Assembly (NCBI GenBank): GCA_025922875.1
Contig: JAICGZ010000009.1
Coordinates: 1 to 48,626 of the forward strand
Reading direction: 5' to 3'
DNA: 48,626 bases
Source of the DNA: Pyrinomonadaceae bacterium
GTDB taxonomy: Bacteria > Acidobacteriota > Blastocatellia > Pyrinomonadales > Pyrinomonadaceae
A program made the translations under genes and the position numbers. Below, one piece after another: positions 16,201-24,171 of the stretch (the stretch's first letter is position 1; each line of letters begins with the position of its first letter). The notes under the pieces were generated by a model that was given only the letters and a program-made list of their open reading frames with translations, had not been told where the DNA came from and did no database searches.

Positions 16201-17120
16201 ACGTAGACGTGTCGCAACAGTTCGCGCAACTCTTCGCGCAGGACTCCGTACCGGCGCGCCTTTGCTGCCTGGCGCCGCAGACTGTTTACCTGTCGGTCGA
16301 TCTCGGCAACAATATCTGAGATTCGTGAGAGATTCGCACGGGCATTTTCGAGTCTTGCTTCAGTTGCTCGCTGGCGCACGCGAAACTTTGTGATGCCGGC
16401 GGCTTCTTCAATGATCGTGCGACGATCCATCGGCTTCGCGGAAAGGATCTGTCCGATACGACCTTGTTCGATGATGGCGTAGTGGCCACCGGCCAAGCCT
16501 GTTCCCGAAAAGAGATCCTGAATGTCGCGCAGACGACAGATCTTGTCGTTCAGCAAATACTCACTCTCGCCGGAACGATAGAGCCGTCGAGTAACCGAGA
16601 CAGCCTCGCCGGGCGCAAACTCCAATGCGAGATTTCGCCGGCGCCAATGTCGTTTGTGCGTAATTTTGTGAACGGGAGCCGATTCAGTTGCGGTTGGATC
16701 TGGAGTTTGCTCTTCGCCTGGTGCCGCTTCCGCAGCGACAACTTCGGGCGCTGGTTCGGGCGGTAAAACCTCATCGAGATTCACCAAACGATCGTCGATC
16801 CGCTCGAGAGTGGAGTCGATGTCTTCGATATCCGGCTCAGGTTGGTCAACCTCATCGCGCACCATGTGCATGACCACTTCGGCCATGCCGCTGGGCGGCC
16901 GGTTGCGCGCGCCCTGAAAGATGACGTCCTTCATCTCGCCGCCGCGCAGGTGTTTAACCCGTTGTTCGCCCAAAACCCACGCGATCGCGTCGGCAACGTT
17001 GCTCTTACCGCAGCCGTTGGGGCCGACGATGGCGGTGATTCCGTCTCCTGTAAGGACTATTTCGGTGTAATCGGCGAAGGATTTAAAACCGGTGATTTCC
17101 AAGCGTTGCAGTTTGAACAT
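13284..17120 (-). CDS. smc: Chromosome segregation protein SMC
   Basis: A 1278-residue condensin ATPase that compacts and segregates the chromosome with ScpA and ScpB. Walker A is GPNGCGKS at 33-40. Coiled coil runs from about 250, with the hinge near 520-670 (YYSPAVQLIF, then FIGTLADAL). The C-terminal head has LLSGGEKAMAAL (near 1187) and Walker B CLLDEVDAPLDEAN (near 1213). About 75 acidic, Pro/Ala-rich residues (near 89-165) interrupt the N-terminal head between MAEVVM and VSVTRRLYRSGESEY; most bacterial SMCs have a far shorter segment there. ATG at 17120 is preferred to GTG at 17132 because the GTG overlaps a consensus-like -10 box. No Shine-Dalgarno precedes the ATG. Confidence 0.96.
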   Translation of the reverse strand: MFKLQRLEITGFKSFADYTEIVLTGDGITAIVGPNGCGKSNVADAIAWVLGEQRVKHLRGGEMKDVIFQGARNRPPSGMAEVVMHMVRDEVDQPEPDIEDIDSTLERIDDRLVNLDEVLPPEPAPEVVAAEAAPGEEQTPDPTATESAPVHKITHKRHWRRRNLALEFAPGEAVSVTRRLYRSGESEYLLNDKICRLRDIQDLFSGTGLAGGHYAIIEQGRIGQILSAKPMDRRTIIEEAAGITKFRVRQRATEARLENARANLSRISDIVAEIDRQVNSLRRQAAKARRYGVLREELRELLRHVYVAEDRKLATVLEDTHAKLAQITELELGIADDLSKREEAARSATQEARSLEDALSTARAAAAEAVLRRDRQARECVYQQEQLSEIEKRKGEVTAEIEALTSRLVLIEAECRRLQHEDARLREEFDQSALLLRTAEESYAGKLAAANAAEIEIENARAELLSQTAIAERVREIARQLEATLDRLSQQAEGLAREGDRAASQHAERKLEADRFARELGDARARVAKLQAERETAVDAVVRGHEAVSDTEAELTRVRDEYSRASHRLESLKELDQRRAYYSPAVQLIFSPPETPRDFHFIGTLADALNVDAKWERAVEGVLGSSLQSIVVPTPDDAVRAAQWLRENNGGRASFLVAGLHGGSDEVNTITALACRLEERPALAPGLPGSFSDGLRICDLLGAPQQLVTVLKRTLPQKMNARIASSLDDAMAKSIATGEMYVTLNGDWIASGQFVNAGDARDLEEGAGLLAFKRELRELETRAEALSREVDGAAGSAKDARARLVELEDAVVLLNEAIGREERDALAREHTTTNLQQELERAERHMRVVGQDSARVDQERLEVENRRARALLEAEAAETAREAAADNVIKASALLTDLRREAEIESESLAAQRATAAAAAERRRGTTSELRRSESELADFAARVDRYRMDLAEMAGRSEELKLSIADLELAASSVESDRAREEEQLSDLSNRLQEARRQADEFSAELSELNRRAGEVRDARGALEVQRAEAQARQTFVHENCQTELGQSLEDLARELTFPDEFDLDASHARVEELRTRLEGFGGVNMMALEELAEAEQRLLFLTVQRQDIVEGISATEEALREIKRRSRERFRHAFDQINKNFSALFQELFGGGRGEMSLIDADDVLESGIDVVAQPPGKRLQNVLLLSGGEKAMAALALVLGIFHYRPAPFCLLDEVDAPLDEANVGRFTDKVVQMSADTQFIVITHNKRTMEMARALYGVTMEEAGVSKLVSVKFE

Positions 17121-17130
17121 CCGGGAGGCC

Positions 17131-17160
17131 ACTATAAGTGCCAGCCGCTTAGAATGTCAA
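17131..17160 (-). promoter_or_regulatory. Strong sigma-70-like promoter of smc
   Basis: On the minus strand TTGACA (17160-17155) is followed after 18 bases by TATAGT (17136-17131). A start about 7 bases after the -10 box would fall near 17124, only about 4 bases before ATG at 17120. This predicts a nearly leaderless smc transcript, in agreement with the missing ribosome binding site. Confidence 0.6.
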
Positions 17161-17212
17161 TTAAAACTTGAAGTTAGGCTCCGTTAAGTGAAGTGAACAG
17201 CAAGCTTAAGCA

Positions 17213-17247
17213 GGTGGCGACACCAGGCCGCCGCACTCCAAGGAGGT
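17213..17247. repeat. Family C repeat, partial
   Basis: GGCCGCCGCACTCCAAGGAGG matches the right arm of the element inside nadD (29222-29241). The left arm is absent. It lies upstream of smc and next to the stop of the Agl23-like gene. Confidence 0.55.
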
Positions 17248-17252
17248 TACTG

Positions 17253-18902
17253 TCACCCACCGAACTCAGTTCGCCGGACGTAGAGCAGTAGCTTCACGCC
17301 CGGCCGGAGTTGAAAGCTGCCGCCAGCCTCTTTGGAAGGCACTTGTTGATAGACTTCACCATACCCGGCGTCAACTTCCTCCTTCTGCTTCTCGTTGGCA
17401 ATAATTATCGGTTCAGAGGACGCGGCCATCCGCCCGTAATAACCAACCCGGCTGTAATTGCGCAGGTACCAGGGGAGCGGCCAGTAATCAGGGCTAATGA
17501 TGGTTATCCCAGTCTTCCCACCATCCTTTTGCTTCGCGATTTGTTCGATCTCATTGACCAGATCGAGAGTGCCTCGCGTCGTATGAGCATAAACATATAC
17601 ATATCGGGGATTGTCGTTGTCGTAGTTGATGAAATTCAGATCGATACTCTGGTAAGTAGCAACACCGACCGCGACAAGCAGGATGGCCACGACCAACCTT
17701 AGTTGGCCTTTGTCAATTTCATAGATTGCCTGGACTGCGTAGCCGGCAATCAGAGCGAGTGGAACAACAAAATTCAGCAGGAGCCAGGGAGTCTTGTAGG
17801 GAATCAGTGAATAAGCAGCGATCAGACCGAAGGACCAAAGCGCGCAAAACAGCGCCAGCGAGTTTTTGGGTTTCAAAACGACGATTGCTGCACCAATCGC
17901 GCCAAGGAATAACAAAGGCGACTCCTGATTTATCAGCCAACGGATGTACATGTACGGTGGATGAACATGCGCCGTTTGCCCGGTCTTCGTCCAGATAGCA
18001 AACGTTTGCAGTGAAGCGTACAGGCCTTTTTCGTAAGTGAAGAATGACGTGTAGAAGAGAATGTAAAGCGCGAAAAAGACTGTAAGTGCCAGCCCGAGAT
18101 TTCCAAAAACTCTTGTCGTGCCACCCATCTCGTCGATTAATTCGTTCAGCCGTCTTCGTTTGGACCTTCCCCGATTGAAAAGCATGTAGACGAGTGTCAA
18201 AGCGAGGGCGATGATCAAAACCCCGGCCGAGATCATCGCCGTTTCTTTAGTGGCAAACAGAAGTGCCGCGGACGCTGCTGCTGGAATCAAGTATGAAGGG
18301 TTACGCTCGTCATAAAACCGAACGCCGGCGACGACAATTCCCAGCGTGAAGAAAACGAATAGCGTCTCGTGGATAAAGTAGCGCGAGAGATAAACAGCAC
18401 CGGGAGAGACAGCCAACATCAGGGCCGCTGCGAGTGTCGCAACCGTCCCCAATCGTCTCCGTAGTAAAAACATAAGACCGATCGTAGCGAGCCCGAAGAG
18501 CACGGGTATGAGCCGGACAGTAAAGGTAGTCAGCCCGTAGGAATCGCGCGCTGCTGAACCAAACAACAGTCTCGTAACCCAGGGAATCAATGCTGAAAAA
18601 TAGTAGAGAGTAGGGCCGTGATAATTCTCCGGGTCGTACTGGTAAGCTCCTTCGCGGACGAGCCTGACCAGAAAGTTGCCGTTCACGCCCTCGTCGTGAT
18701 GCAGCGGTACGAGATTCAAATCGTACAAACGAAGGACGCCGGCGATTAGGAAGATCGCGATGACGCCGATTCGCCAGTAACGTTCGGGGAACGTATCCAC
18801 AACCGCGCTCTCGGTTGCCTGACGTGCAGCCTCGACTTCAGCGGCACGAATTCGACGACGAGCCTTCCTGCTACGGCTTGATTTTGTAGAGCGTGTACTC
18901 AC
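17253..18902 (-). CDS. Agl23-like (TIGR03663-type) polytopic membrane protein
   Basis: A 549-residue integral membrane protein like the TIGR03663 family (flippase-associated Agl23), related to dolichyl-phosphate-mannose mannosyltransferases. The first ~40 residues are basic and cytoplasmic (STKSSRSRKARRRIRAAEVE). About 10-12 membrane helices follow. The first loop has PLHHDEGVNGNF and YDPENYHGPTLYYF, the acidic loop typical of GT-C folds, and later VYLSRYFIHETLFVFF. GTG at 18902 has GGAG 8 bases upstream and overlaps the upstream gene by 32 bases; the frame also runs back to 18977. It likely moves or transfers a lipid-linked sugar. Confidence 0.85.
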   Translation of the reverse strand: MSTRSTKSSRSRKARRRIRAAEVEAARQATESAVVDTFPERYWRIGVIAIFLIAGVLRLYDLNLVPLHHDEGVNGNFLVRLVREGAYQYDPENYHGPTLYYFSALIPWVTRLLFGSAARDSYGLTTFTVRLIPVLFGLATIGLMFLLRRRLGTVATLAAALMLAVSPGAVYLSRYFIHETLFVFFTLGIVVAGVRFYDERNPSYLIPAAASAALLFATKETAMISAGVLIIALALTLVYMLFNRGRSKRRRLNELIDEMGGTTRVFGNLGLALTVFFALYILFYTSFFTYEKGLYASLQTFAIWTKTGQTAHVHPPYMYIRWLINQESPLLFLGAIGAAIVVLKPKNSLALFCALWSFGLIAAYSLIPYKTPWLLLNFVVPLALIAGYAVQAIYEIDKGQLRLVVAILLVAVGVATYQSIDLNFINYDNDNPRYVYVYAHTTRGTLDLVNEIEQIAKQKDGGKTGITIISPDYWPLPWYLRNYSRVGYYGRMAASSEPIIIANEKQKEEVDAGYGEVYQQVPSKEAGGSFQLRPGVKLLLYVRRTEFGG

Positions 18903-20865
18903 CAACTTCTCCAACTTTTTCAAAGCGAGCGAAGAACCTTTCGTTACCTGGTGTAACGATTCTCTCGTGTGGACCAATAACCGCGTACTCGACGTTGTAA
19001 TTCTTCAATAACTGATCGGCGTCAGGCGCGCCGAGATAGATGCGCTTGATCTCGCCTTCACGCTGAACAAACTCGAGCCCGTGAGTCCAGATGTGGCCCG
19101 GATAACCCATGAGCGAGCGACGACCGGTAAGAAACACTGGTGTGTTGTGTACCGGCGCGTGAATAACCATCGCGCGCGGAGCCGTTTGCTCTTTTACGAG
19201 TTCGGCAAAACGCACACCCGACGCATCGAACACCTGGTATTTGATCGAGCGCAAGGTGATGCCTGCAACGTCGAGGGCGCCGGCAAGGGTGACGCAAACA
19301 AAAAGCACCAGGGCGATAATTCGTCGAATCGGACCTTGGCGCCATAGTCTTGCCAACAACAACGCCACCAGCGGCGCTGATGCCAGCCACCAGTAATAAA
19401 GCACTTTGATGTTGTCCCAGATCCAGGGCGCCATTTTAACGAAGTTCGGAATTATGAAGCAGAGTGTGAACGGCAAGTAGAAAAGCAGCAGTCGTTTGCC
19501 GACAAGATACCCATCTACTTTCATGAGGACTGCTGCAAATATTAGTGGGATGAACAATCCGGTGTTCTTGAACCAAAACCAGATTGGATTGTCCTTGCCG
19601 TGGTCCCAGCCCATTTCCCATGCGAAAAAACTACTGGCATCGACTGCGCTGCTCAATATGGACCAAAGCAGTTGCGGAATTGCGATCACGGAGGCAACGG
19701 CAAAAAATGCAAACCACTCGCGCCAGCGAATAAAAAGCAACGCGAGGCATCCGGCCATTGCCATCACGACGACAAAACTGTGCGCATGGACCAACGGGAG
19801 TAATCCCGCGGCTACGCCGGCAGCCATCATGCGACGAGTGTTGAGCGGGAAACGCGTGTTTGCAGGCTCGGGCGACACAGTCTTTTGTTTCGCACCGGCG
19901 CGTGTCTTTTTTACATTTTCCGGAGGTCGTGATTTTTCAGTTGCGAGCCACCATTGCGTGAAGGCAATCGTCGCGAGCGGAAGTCCCATGAGAAAACCAC
20001 GTTGCGGAACCAGCAGTGCCGAGATTGCGTTGCCCCAACGCCAGGTCGTCTCTGGAATAACAGTGAAAGATGGCGGCAAATCGAGAAGCGCACCGTACAA
20101 GCCACCCTCGTTCTGTCCGGCTTTTTCAAACAGCAGCACCCAACCCATGCCGCCATTCAACAGTACCAGCAATGGCGTGATCACCGCCGCCAGCCTATCT
20201 CGCAACATGACGAGGGCCCACCGGTGGACCAGTCCAATAAACGAGAGTGCGAGAATCAAATTCTCGATGAACATCGACTGGCGTAGATCGGCGCCACATT
20301 TAACAAAGACCGCTGAGACAAAATCAGAGAGAAACGGATAAGTAAATCGCACTCCGGCGTAAGTTGGATCTTCGGGTGGAAAGTTGTTGCCGAACGCGAA
20401 ACTTGTAATCACGCTGAGATGGAACGGAAGGTCGCCGAAGTTATTCAACAGTCCCGTGCTGATGCCTGAGTCGTCCTGAATGACTGCGCGACTGAATACC
20501 TTCCACAGCACGACAGTGGCGGCAGCGTAAAAAAGAAAATACCCTGCCGATTTCAGGTCAGGGCGAAGGAACAGATTTCGAGTGTTATTCGAGACGGCTT
20601 GAAAATCTTGTCTTAGACGCTTTGCGTTTGCAGCATCGGTGAGAATCGCGAGAGGGCTGGAACAGATCGCCGCGCTGAATAAGATCGCGATGCCGGTCAA
20701 ACCGATAAATGAGGCGACCACGAAACTGACTAACCCCAAAGCCGCCATTCCGAGCGCTGCTCCGGCGCAAAGCCTGGCGCCAAACGACGCGTTTTCATCG
20801 TAGAGATACGTTGCAACTGTACCGCTAAGCGTGACGAGTAAGGCCAGTAATAGAGACGCAGTCAT
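18871..20865 (-). CDS. Large polytopic membrane protein, GT-C glycosyltransferase-like
   Basis: A 664-residue protein with about 12 predicted membrane helices starting at the N-terminus (ASLLLALLVTLSGTVATYLY) and a ~110-residue external C-terminal domain. The loop after the third to fourth helix (DDSGISTGLLNNFGDLPFHL) and RFTYPFLSDF resemble acidic loops of lipid-sugar transferases. The C-terminal part (LIGYPGHIW-like YPGHIWTHG, then YNVEYAVIGPHE) is found in similar membrane proteins. I cannot assign a named family. It is translationally linked with the Agl23-like protein, which suggests a shared envelope polysaccharide or glycolipid task. Confidence 0.75.
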   Translation of the reverse strand: MTASLLLALLVTLSGTVATYLYDENASFGARLCAGAALGMAALGLVSFVVASFIGLTGIAILFSAAICSSPLAILTDAANAKRLRQDFQAVSNNTRNLFLRPDLKSAGYFLFYAAATVVLWKVFSRAVIQDDSGISTGLLNNFGDLPFHLSVITSFAFGNNFPPEDPTYAGVRFTYPFLSDFVSAVFVKCGADLRQSMFIENLILALSFIGLVHRWALVMLRDRLAAVITPLLVLLNGGMGWVLLFEKAGQNEGGLYGALLDLPPSFTVIPETTWRWGNAISALLVPQRGFLMGLPLATIAFTQWWLATEKSRPPENVKKTRAGAKQKTVSPEPANTRFPLNTRRMMAAGVAAGLLPLVHAHSFVVVMAMAGCLALLFIRWREWFAFFAVASVIAIPQLLWSILSSAVDASSFFAWEMGWDHGKDNPIWFWFKNTGLFIPLIFAAVLMKVDGYLVGKRLLLFYLPFTLCFIIPNFVKMAPWIWDNIKVLYYWWLASAPLVALLLARLWRQGPIRRIIALVLFVCVTLAGALDVAGITLRSIKYQVFDASGVRFAELVKEQTAPRAMVIHAPVHNTPVFLTGRRSLMGYPGHIWTHGLEFVQREGEIKRIYLGAPDADQLLKNYNVEYAVIGPHERIVTPGNERFFARFEKVGEVGEYTLYKIKP

Positions 20866-20880
20866 CTGGGCGGATTATAC

Positions 20881-20975
20881 CCACGCAAAGCCGCAAAGGC
20901 GCAAAGGGAGACGCAAAGAAAAGGTCAGGCTTTCCTTGGCGTCTTCCTTTGCGCCTTTGCGCCTTTGCGGGAGAA
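20881..20975. repeat. Family A palindromic repeat, long copy
   Basis: CGCAAAGCCGCAAAGGCGCAAAG is inverted as CTTTGCGCCTTTGCGCCTTTGCG with a 30-40 base centre. The word GGCGCAAAG is repeated in each arm. It lies between divergent genes (the membrane protein and ychF). Confidence 0.88.
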
Positions 20976-21019
20976 CTCCTTTTGCATCTCTCGATCTGAT
21001 CAGTTAGTTTCTTCAAAGT

Positions 21020-22120
21020 ATGTTAAGAGCAGGGATCGTCGGGCTGCCGAACGTCGGCAAGTCAACCTTATTCAATGCACTCACGGCGCAATCTGCCGCG
21101 CTGGCGGCGAATTACCCGTTCGCCACTATCGAACCGAACGTTGGCGTTGTTTCAGTTCCTGATGAACGATTGGAACCACTCGCACGTCTGGTGAAGACGG
21201 AAAAGATCGTGCCGGCGACTGTCGAATTTCTCGACATCGCAGGTTTGGTTCGCGGAGCTTCAAAAGGTGAAGGTCTGGGAAACCAGTTTCTGGCAAACAT
21301 TCGAGAAACGGATACTGTGGTCCAGGTCGTTCGTTGTTTTGAGGACGACAGCGTAATTCACGTCGAAGGAGCCGTCGATCCGCTGCGAGATATCGAGACG
21401 ATTCAGATTGAGCTCGCCTTGTCTGACCTTGCCACGGTGGAACGCCGGCGCGAGAAGGCGCAAAAGAATCTGAAGAGTGGCGACAAGACTGCGCGCATGG
21501 AGTTGGAGGTGCTCGACAAGTTACAACCCGCGCTCGAGGAAGGCCGATCGGCGAGAACCGTTCCGCTCACCGAAGATGAACGCGCTGTGACCCGCAACTT
21601 CTTCCTGTTAACAACGAAGCCGACGATCTACGCCGCCAATGTCGAAGAAGCTGCACTCGCCGGGCTTGATGACAATTCAATGGTGAATGCAGTTCGCGAG
21701 GTGGCCACGAAGGAAGCTGCGGAATGCGTAGTCATCTGTGCGCAACTCGAAGCCGATCTGGTTGCGCTGCCTCCAGAGGAGCGCGTGGACTACCTCAAAA
21801 GCCTGGGTGTTTCTACGAGCGGAGTGGATCAACTTATCAAGAGCGCCTATCACCTGCTGGGATTGATGTCGTTTTTGACGGCAGGTGAAAAAGAGGTACG
21901 CGCCTGGACGATTCCGCAGGGGACTCGAGCGCAGACGGCGGCGGGCACGATTCATTCGGACATCGAACGCGGCTTCATACGCGCCGAGATCATCAACTAT
22001 GACGAACTATTTAAAGCCGGCTCTTACGCCGCAGCGCGAGAAAAGGGACTGCTACGGCTTGAAGGCAAAGACTACATCATGCAAGAGGGTGATGTAGTTC
22101 ACTTCCGGTTCAATGTGTAG
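21020..22120 (+). CDS. ychF: Redox-regulated ATPase YchF (Obg family)
   Basis: A 366-residue P-loop protein of the YchF/OLA1 group, which prefers ATP and associates with ribosomes. Motifs are GLPNVGKSTLFNALT at 7-21, the switch DIAGLVRGASKGEGLGNQFL, and NVEE in place of NKxD (near 200), the mark of ATP preference. A coiled insertion follows the G domain, and the C-terminal TGS domain shows AAGTIHSDIERGF and GDVVHFRFNV. Length is normal for the family. ATG at 21020 has no clear Shine-Dalgarno. Confidence 0.95.
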   Translation: MLRAGIVGLPNVGKSTLFNALTAQSAALAANYPFATIEPNVGVVSVPDERLEPLARLVKTEKIVPATVEFLDIAGLVRGASKGEGLGNQFLANIRETDTVVQVVRCFEDDSVIHVEGAVDPLRDIETIQIELALSDLATVERRREKAQKNLKSGDKTARMELEVLDKLQPALEEGRSARTVPLTEDERAVTRNFFLLTTKPTIYAANVEEAALAGLDDNSMVNAVREVATKEAAECVVICAQLEADLVALPPEERVDYLKSLGVSTSGVDQLIKSAYHLLGLMSFLTAGEKEVRAWTIPQGTRAQTAAGTIHSDIERGFIRAEIINYDELFKAGSYAAAREKGLLRLEGKDYIMQEGDVVHFRFNV

Positions 22121-22272
22121 TGTCTCCATCTTCGTGGCCCAGCTGCGTACTTCCCTCATCAGGCGGGTTTAGTTTCTCCTTCTGCGCACGCTGTTCAGCA
22201 CGCCTTTTCTTCCGCTCAGCTTTATCGGCACTTGATAGCGAGTACCCTCGTCAAGCTCGAATCTAACGTTGA
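22121..22272. other. Intergenic stretch with broken coding-like remnant
   Basis: No intact gene is visible between ychF and the family A repeat. On the minus strand two adjacent frames read like real protein: one includes FELDEGTRYQVPIKLSGRKG and ends RRRN-stop, and the other reads SADKAERKKRRAEQRAQKEK and ends near the ychF stop. Neither has a usable start. This could be the 3' remnant of a gene broken by a frameshift and the repeat, or chance. Confidence 0.35.
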
Positions 22273-22337
22273 TCTCGCGCAAAGGCGCAAAGAAAAGCTC
22301 CAGTTGGCTGCCTGACTTTGCGCCTTTGCGCGAGAAA
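22273..22337. repeat. Family A palindromic repeat
   Basis: ATCTCGCGCAAAGGCGCAAAG is inverted as CTTTGCGCCTTTGCGCGAGA. The outer pair is CTCGCG and CGCGAG. It lies in the convergent gap between ychF and the small membrane protein. Confidence 0.87.
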
Positions 22338-22384
22338 CCTGTTTTGATTGCGACCTACGAGGATTGAGGGTGGGGATAAACCAA

Positions 22385-22423
22385 GCGGGCAACCGAGAGC
22401 GGAGCTTACTCCCGATTGCCCGC
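22385..22423 (-). terminator. Rho-independent terminator candidate
   Basis: GCGGGCAA at 22385-22392 pairs with TTGCCCGC at 22416-22423, with further pairing inside (GAG against CTC). On the minus strand the hairpin is followed by TTGGTTTA. It stands just after the stop of the 71-residue membrane protein gene. Confidence 0.5.
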
Positions 22424-22428
22424 GCAAA

Positions 22429-22644
22429 TTACCGTAGCAGGGCTCGAATACCAACGAGAACCAGATAACCAATCGCCAGAACAACCGCCACCTTGATTAA
22501 CAACACTGCCAGTCCAATCAGAACCGAAATGATGCCGAACGTAAGGCCCGCTACTTTCAAGACCAACGGCACGCCCACCGTAAAAACAAATACCCCCAGA
22601 AGGATCATGCCCACAATTCTCAAAACGTCTTTTGCGTCTTTCAT
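22429..22644 (-). CDS. Small two-helix membrane protein
   Basis: A 71-residue protein with a short charged start (MKDAKDVLR) and two long hydrophobic helices (about 9-32 and 36-62), ending RALLR. No family is recognisable. ATG at 22644 has GGAGAG at good spacing and a hairpin follows the stop, so it looks like a complete single-gene unit. Confidence 0.7.
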   Translation of the reverse strand: MKDAKDVLRIVGMILLGVFVFTVGVPLVLKVAGLTFGIISVLIGLAVLLIKVAVVLAIGYLVLVGIRALLR

Positions 22645-22804
22645 CGTCTGCTCTCCAATCGCTTCGCGCCCCTAAATGTTGGGCTTATCGCCCGCAGCCA
22701 ACTATACGCACATTCTAGCCATAGCGTTCCAATGAAGATTCTGAATGCTTCGCCCGTAAAAATGGCTGTTTTCAGGCGTGATTCCTAAAACTACAAGTCG
22801 CGCG

Positions 22805-22832
22805 TTTAAGTCTTTTCGGCGATAATTATACA
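22805..22832 (+). promoter_or_regulatory. Weak promoter candidate for rarA
   Basis: TTTAAG at 22805-22810 and TATACA at 22827-22832 are 16 bases apart. If used, transcription would begin near 22839, about 7 bases before ATG at 22846, which also lacks a Shine-Dalgarno. Confidence 0.3.
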
Positions 22833-22845
22833 TACTTTTTGCGCC

Positions 22846-24171
22846 ATGGATCGCTGGAATTCAAGAAGTCTGTTTAGCGACGATGCTCCTCCCGAGGCTG
22901 TGTCCACTGAAGGCACGCCTCTCGCCGAGCGCATGCGCCCGCGTTCACTGCCGGAGTTCGTCGGCCAGACGCATCTGGTTGGTGAAGGCCGCATTCTCCG
23001 ACGACTCCTCGCCGGGGGCGGCGCCTTACCTTCATTGATCCTTTGGGGAGCGCCAGGCACCGGCAAGACTACGTTGGCTCGCTTACTTGCCGATAGCAGT
23101 GGACAGCGTTTCATTGCCTTGTCGGCAGTGTTCTCGGGCGTGAAAGATTTGCGGGAAGCTATTCAACAGGCGAAGACTGAAAAACGATACGGCAAGCGTA
23201 CGGTACTCTTCATCGACGAAATCCACCGCTTCAATAAGTCGCAACAAGACGCCCTGCTTCATGCTGTCGAAAACGGTACCGTGACTCTCATCGGCGCAAC
23301 CACGGAAAATCCTTCGTTCGAAGTAACCGGCGCGCTTCTTTCACGTTGCAGAGTTTTAGTACTTAACCAACTTTCCGAAGACGAGATCAAAACCATCCTC
23401 CAGAATGCACTCAGAGACGAAGAACGCGGTCTCGCAAGTTTCAAAGCCTCGATCTCTGATCAACTGTTGGATCGGATCGCACATTCTGCCGGCGGCGATG
23501 CGCGTGTAGCGCTCACAGCGCTGGACGCAGCAGTCGAATCCACTGCTCCTGATGCAAACGGCGCCAGAGCAGTTACAGAACAAACAGTCATCGAGGCGCT
23601 TGGTCGCGCTCACTATGCTTACGACAAAGGCGGAGAAGAACATTACAACCTGATCTCCGCGCTCATTAAGTCTCTCCGAAATTCGGATGTCGATGCATCG
23701 CTCTACTGGCTGGCGAGAATGATCGAGGGCGGCGCAGATCCGATCTTTATCGCGAGGCGCTTGTGCATCCTCGCTTCCGAGGACGTCGGCCTCGCCGATC
23801 CACAGGCGATGGTCCAGGCCGCCGCCGCTGCCGATATCGTCCACCTGATTGGTCTGCCCGAAGCGCTGTTTCCTTTGTCACAAGCAACCATCTATTTGGC
23901 GCGTGCCCCCAAGTCGAACGCTGTGAAGAATGCTTATCATCGAGCACTGATTGACGCGGAAGAAACCGCGCGAGTGCCTGTGCCGCTACATCTGAGGAAC
24001 GCAGTTACTCCACTGATGAAACAGGTCGGATACGGCAAAGATTACCGTTACGTCCACAGCGATCCGGACGCCAAAGAAGAGATGGAATGTTTGCCGGAAC
24101 AACTGCGTGGCAGAAAGTATTTTTCGGAAGATGAACAAATCAAGGGTGAGGAATTTGGAAGTGACGACTAA
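22846..24171 (+). CDS. rarA: Replication-associated recombination ATPase RarA (MgsA)
   Basis: A 441-residue AAA+ clamp-loader-like protein that acts at stalled replication forks. The N-terminus contains LAERMRPRSLPEFVGQTHLV. Then come Walker A WGAPGTGKTTLARLLA (around 68-83), Walker B LFIDEIHRFNKSQQD, sensor 1 GATTENPSFEV and the arginine finger region ALLSRCRVLVL. The C-terminal part (about 270-430) has the tetramerisation region typical of the family (ASEDVGLADPQAM, YLARAPKSNAV). Length matches E. coli RarA (447). Confidence 0.96.
   Translation: MDRWNSRSLFSDDAPPEAVSTEGTPLAERMRPRSLPEFVGQTHLVGEGRILRRLLAGGGALPSLILWGAPGTGKTTLARLLADSSGQRFIALSAVFSGVKDLREAIQQAKTEKRYGKRTVLFIDEIHRFNKSQQDALLHAVENGTVTLIGATTENPSFEVTGALLSRCRVLVLNQLSEDEIKTILQNALRDEERGLASFKASISDQLLDRIAHSAGGDARVALTALDAAVESTAPDANGARAVTEQTVIEALGRAHYAYDKGGEEHYNLISALIKSLRNSDVDASLYWLARMIEGGADPIFIARRLCILASEDVGLADPQAMVQAAAAADIVHLIGLPEALFPLSQATIYLARAPKSNAVKNAYHRALIDAEETARVPVPLHLRNAVTPLMKQVGYGKDYRYVHSDPDAKEEMECLPEQLRGRKYFSEDEQIKGEEFGSDD

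Noticed and set aside
19496-20341. 281-residue plus-strand open frame inside the membrane protein gene
   Set aside because: Antisense to a clear polytopic membrane protein; no plausible start signal or domain.
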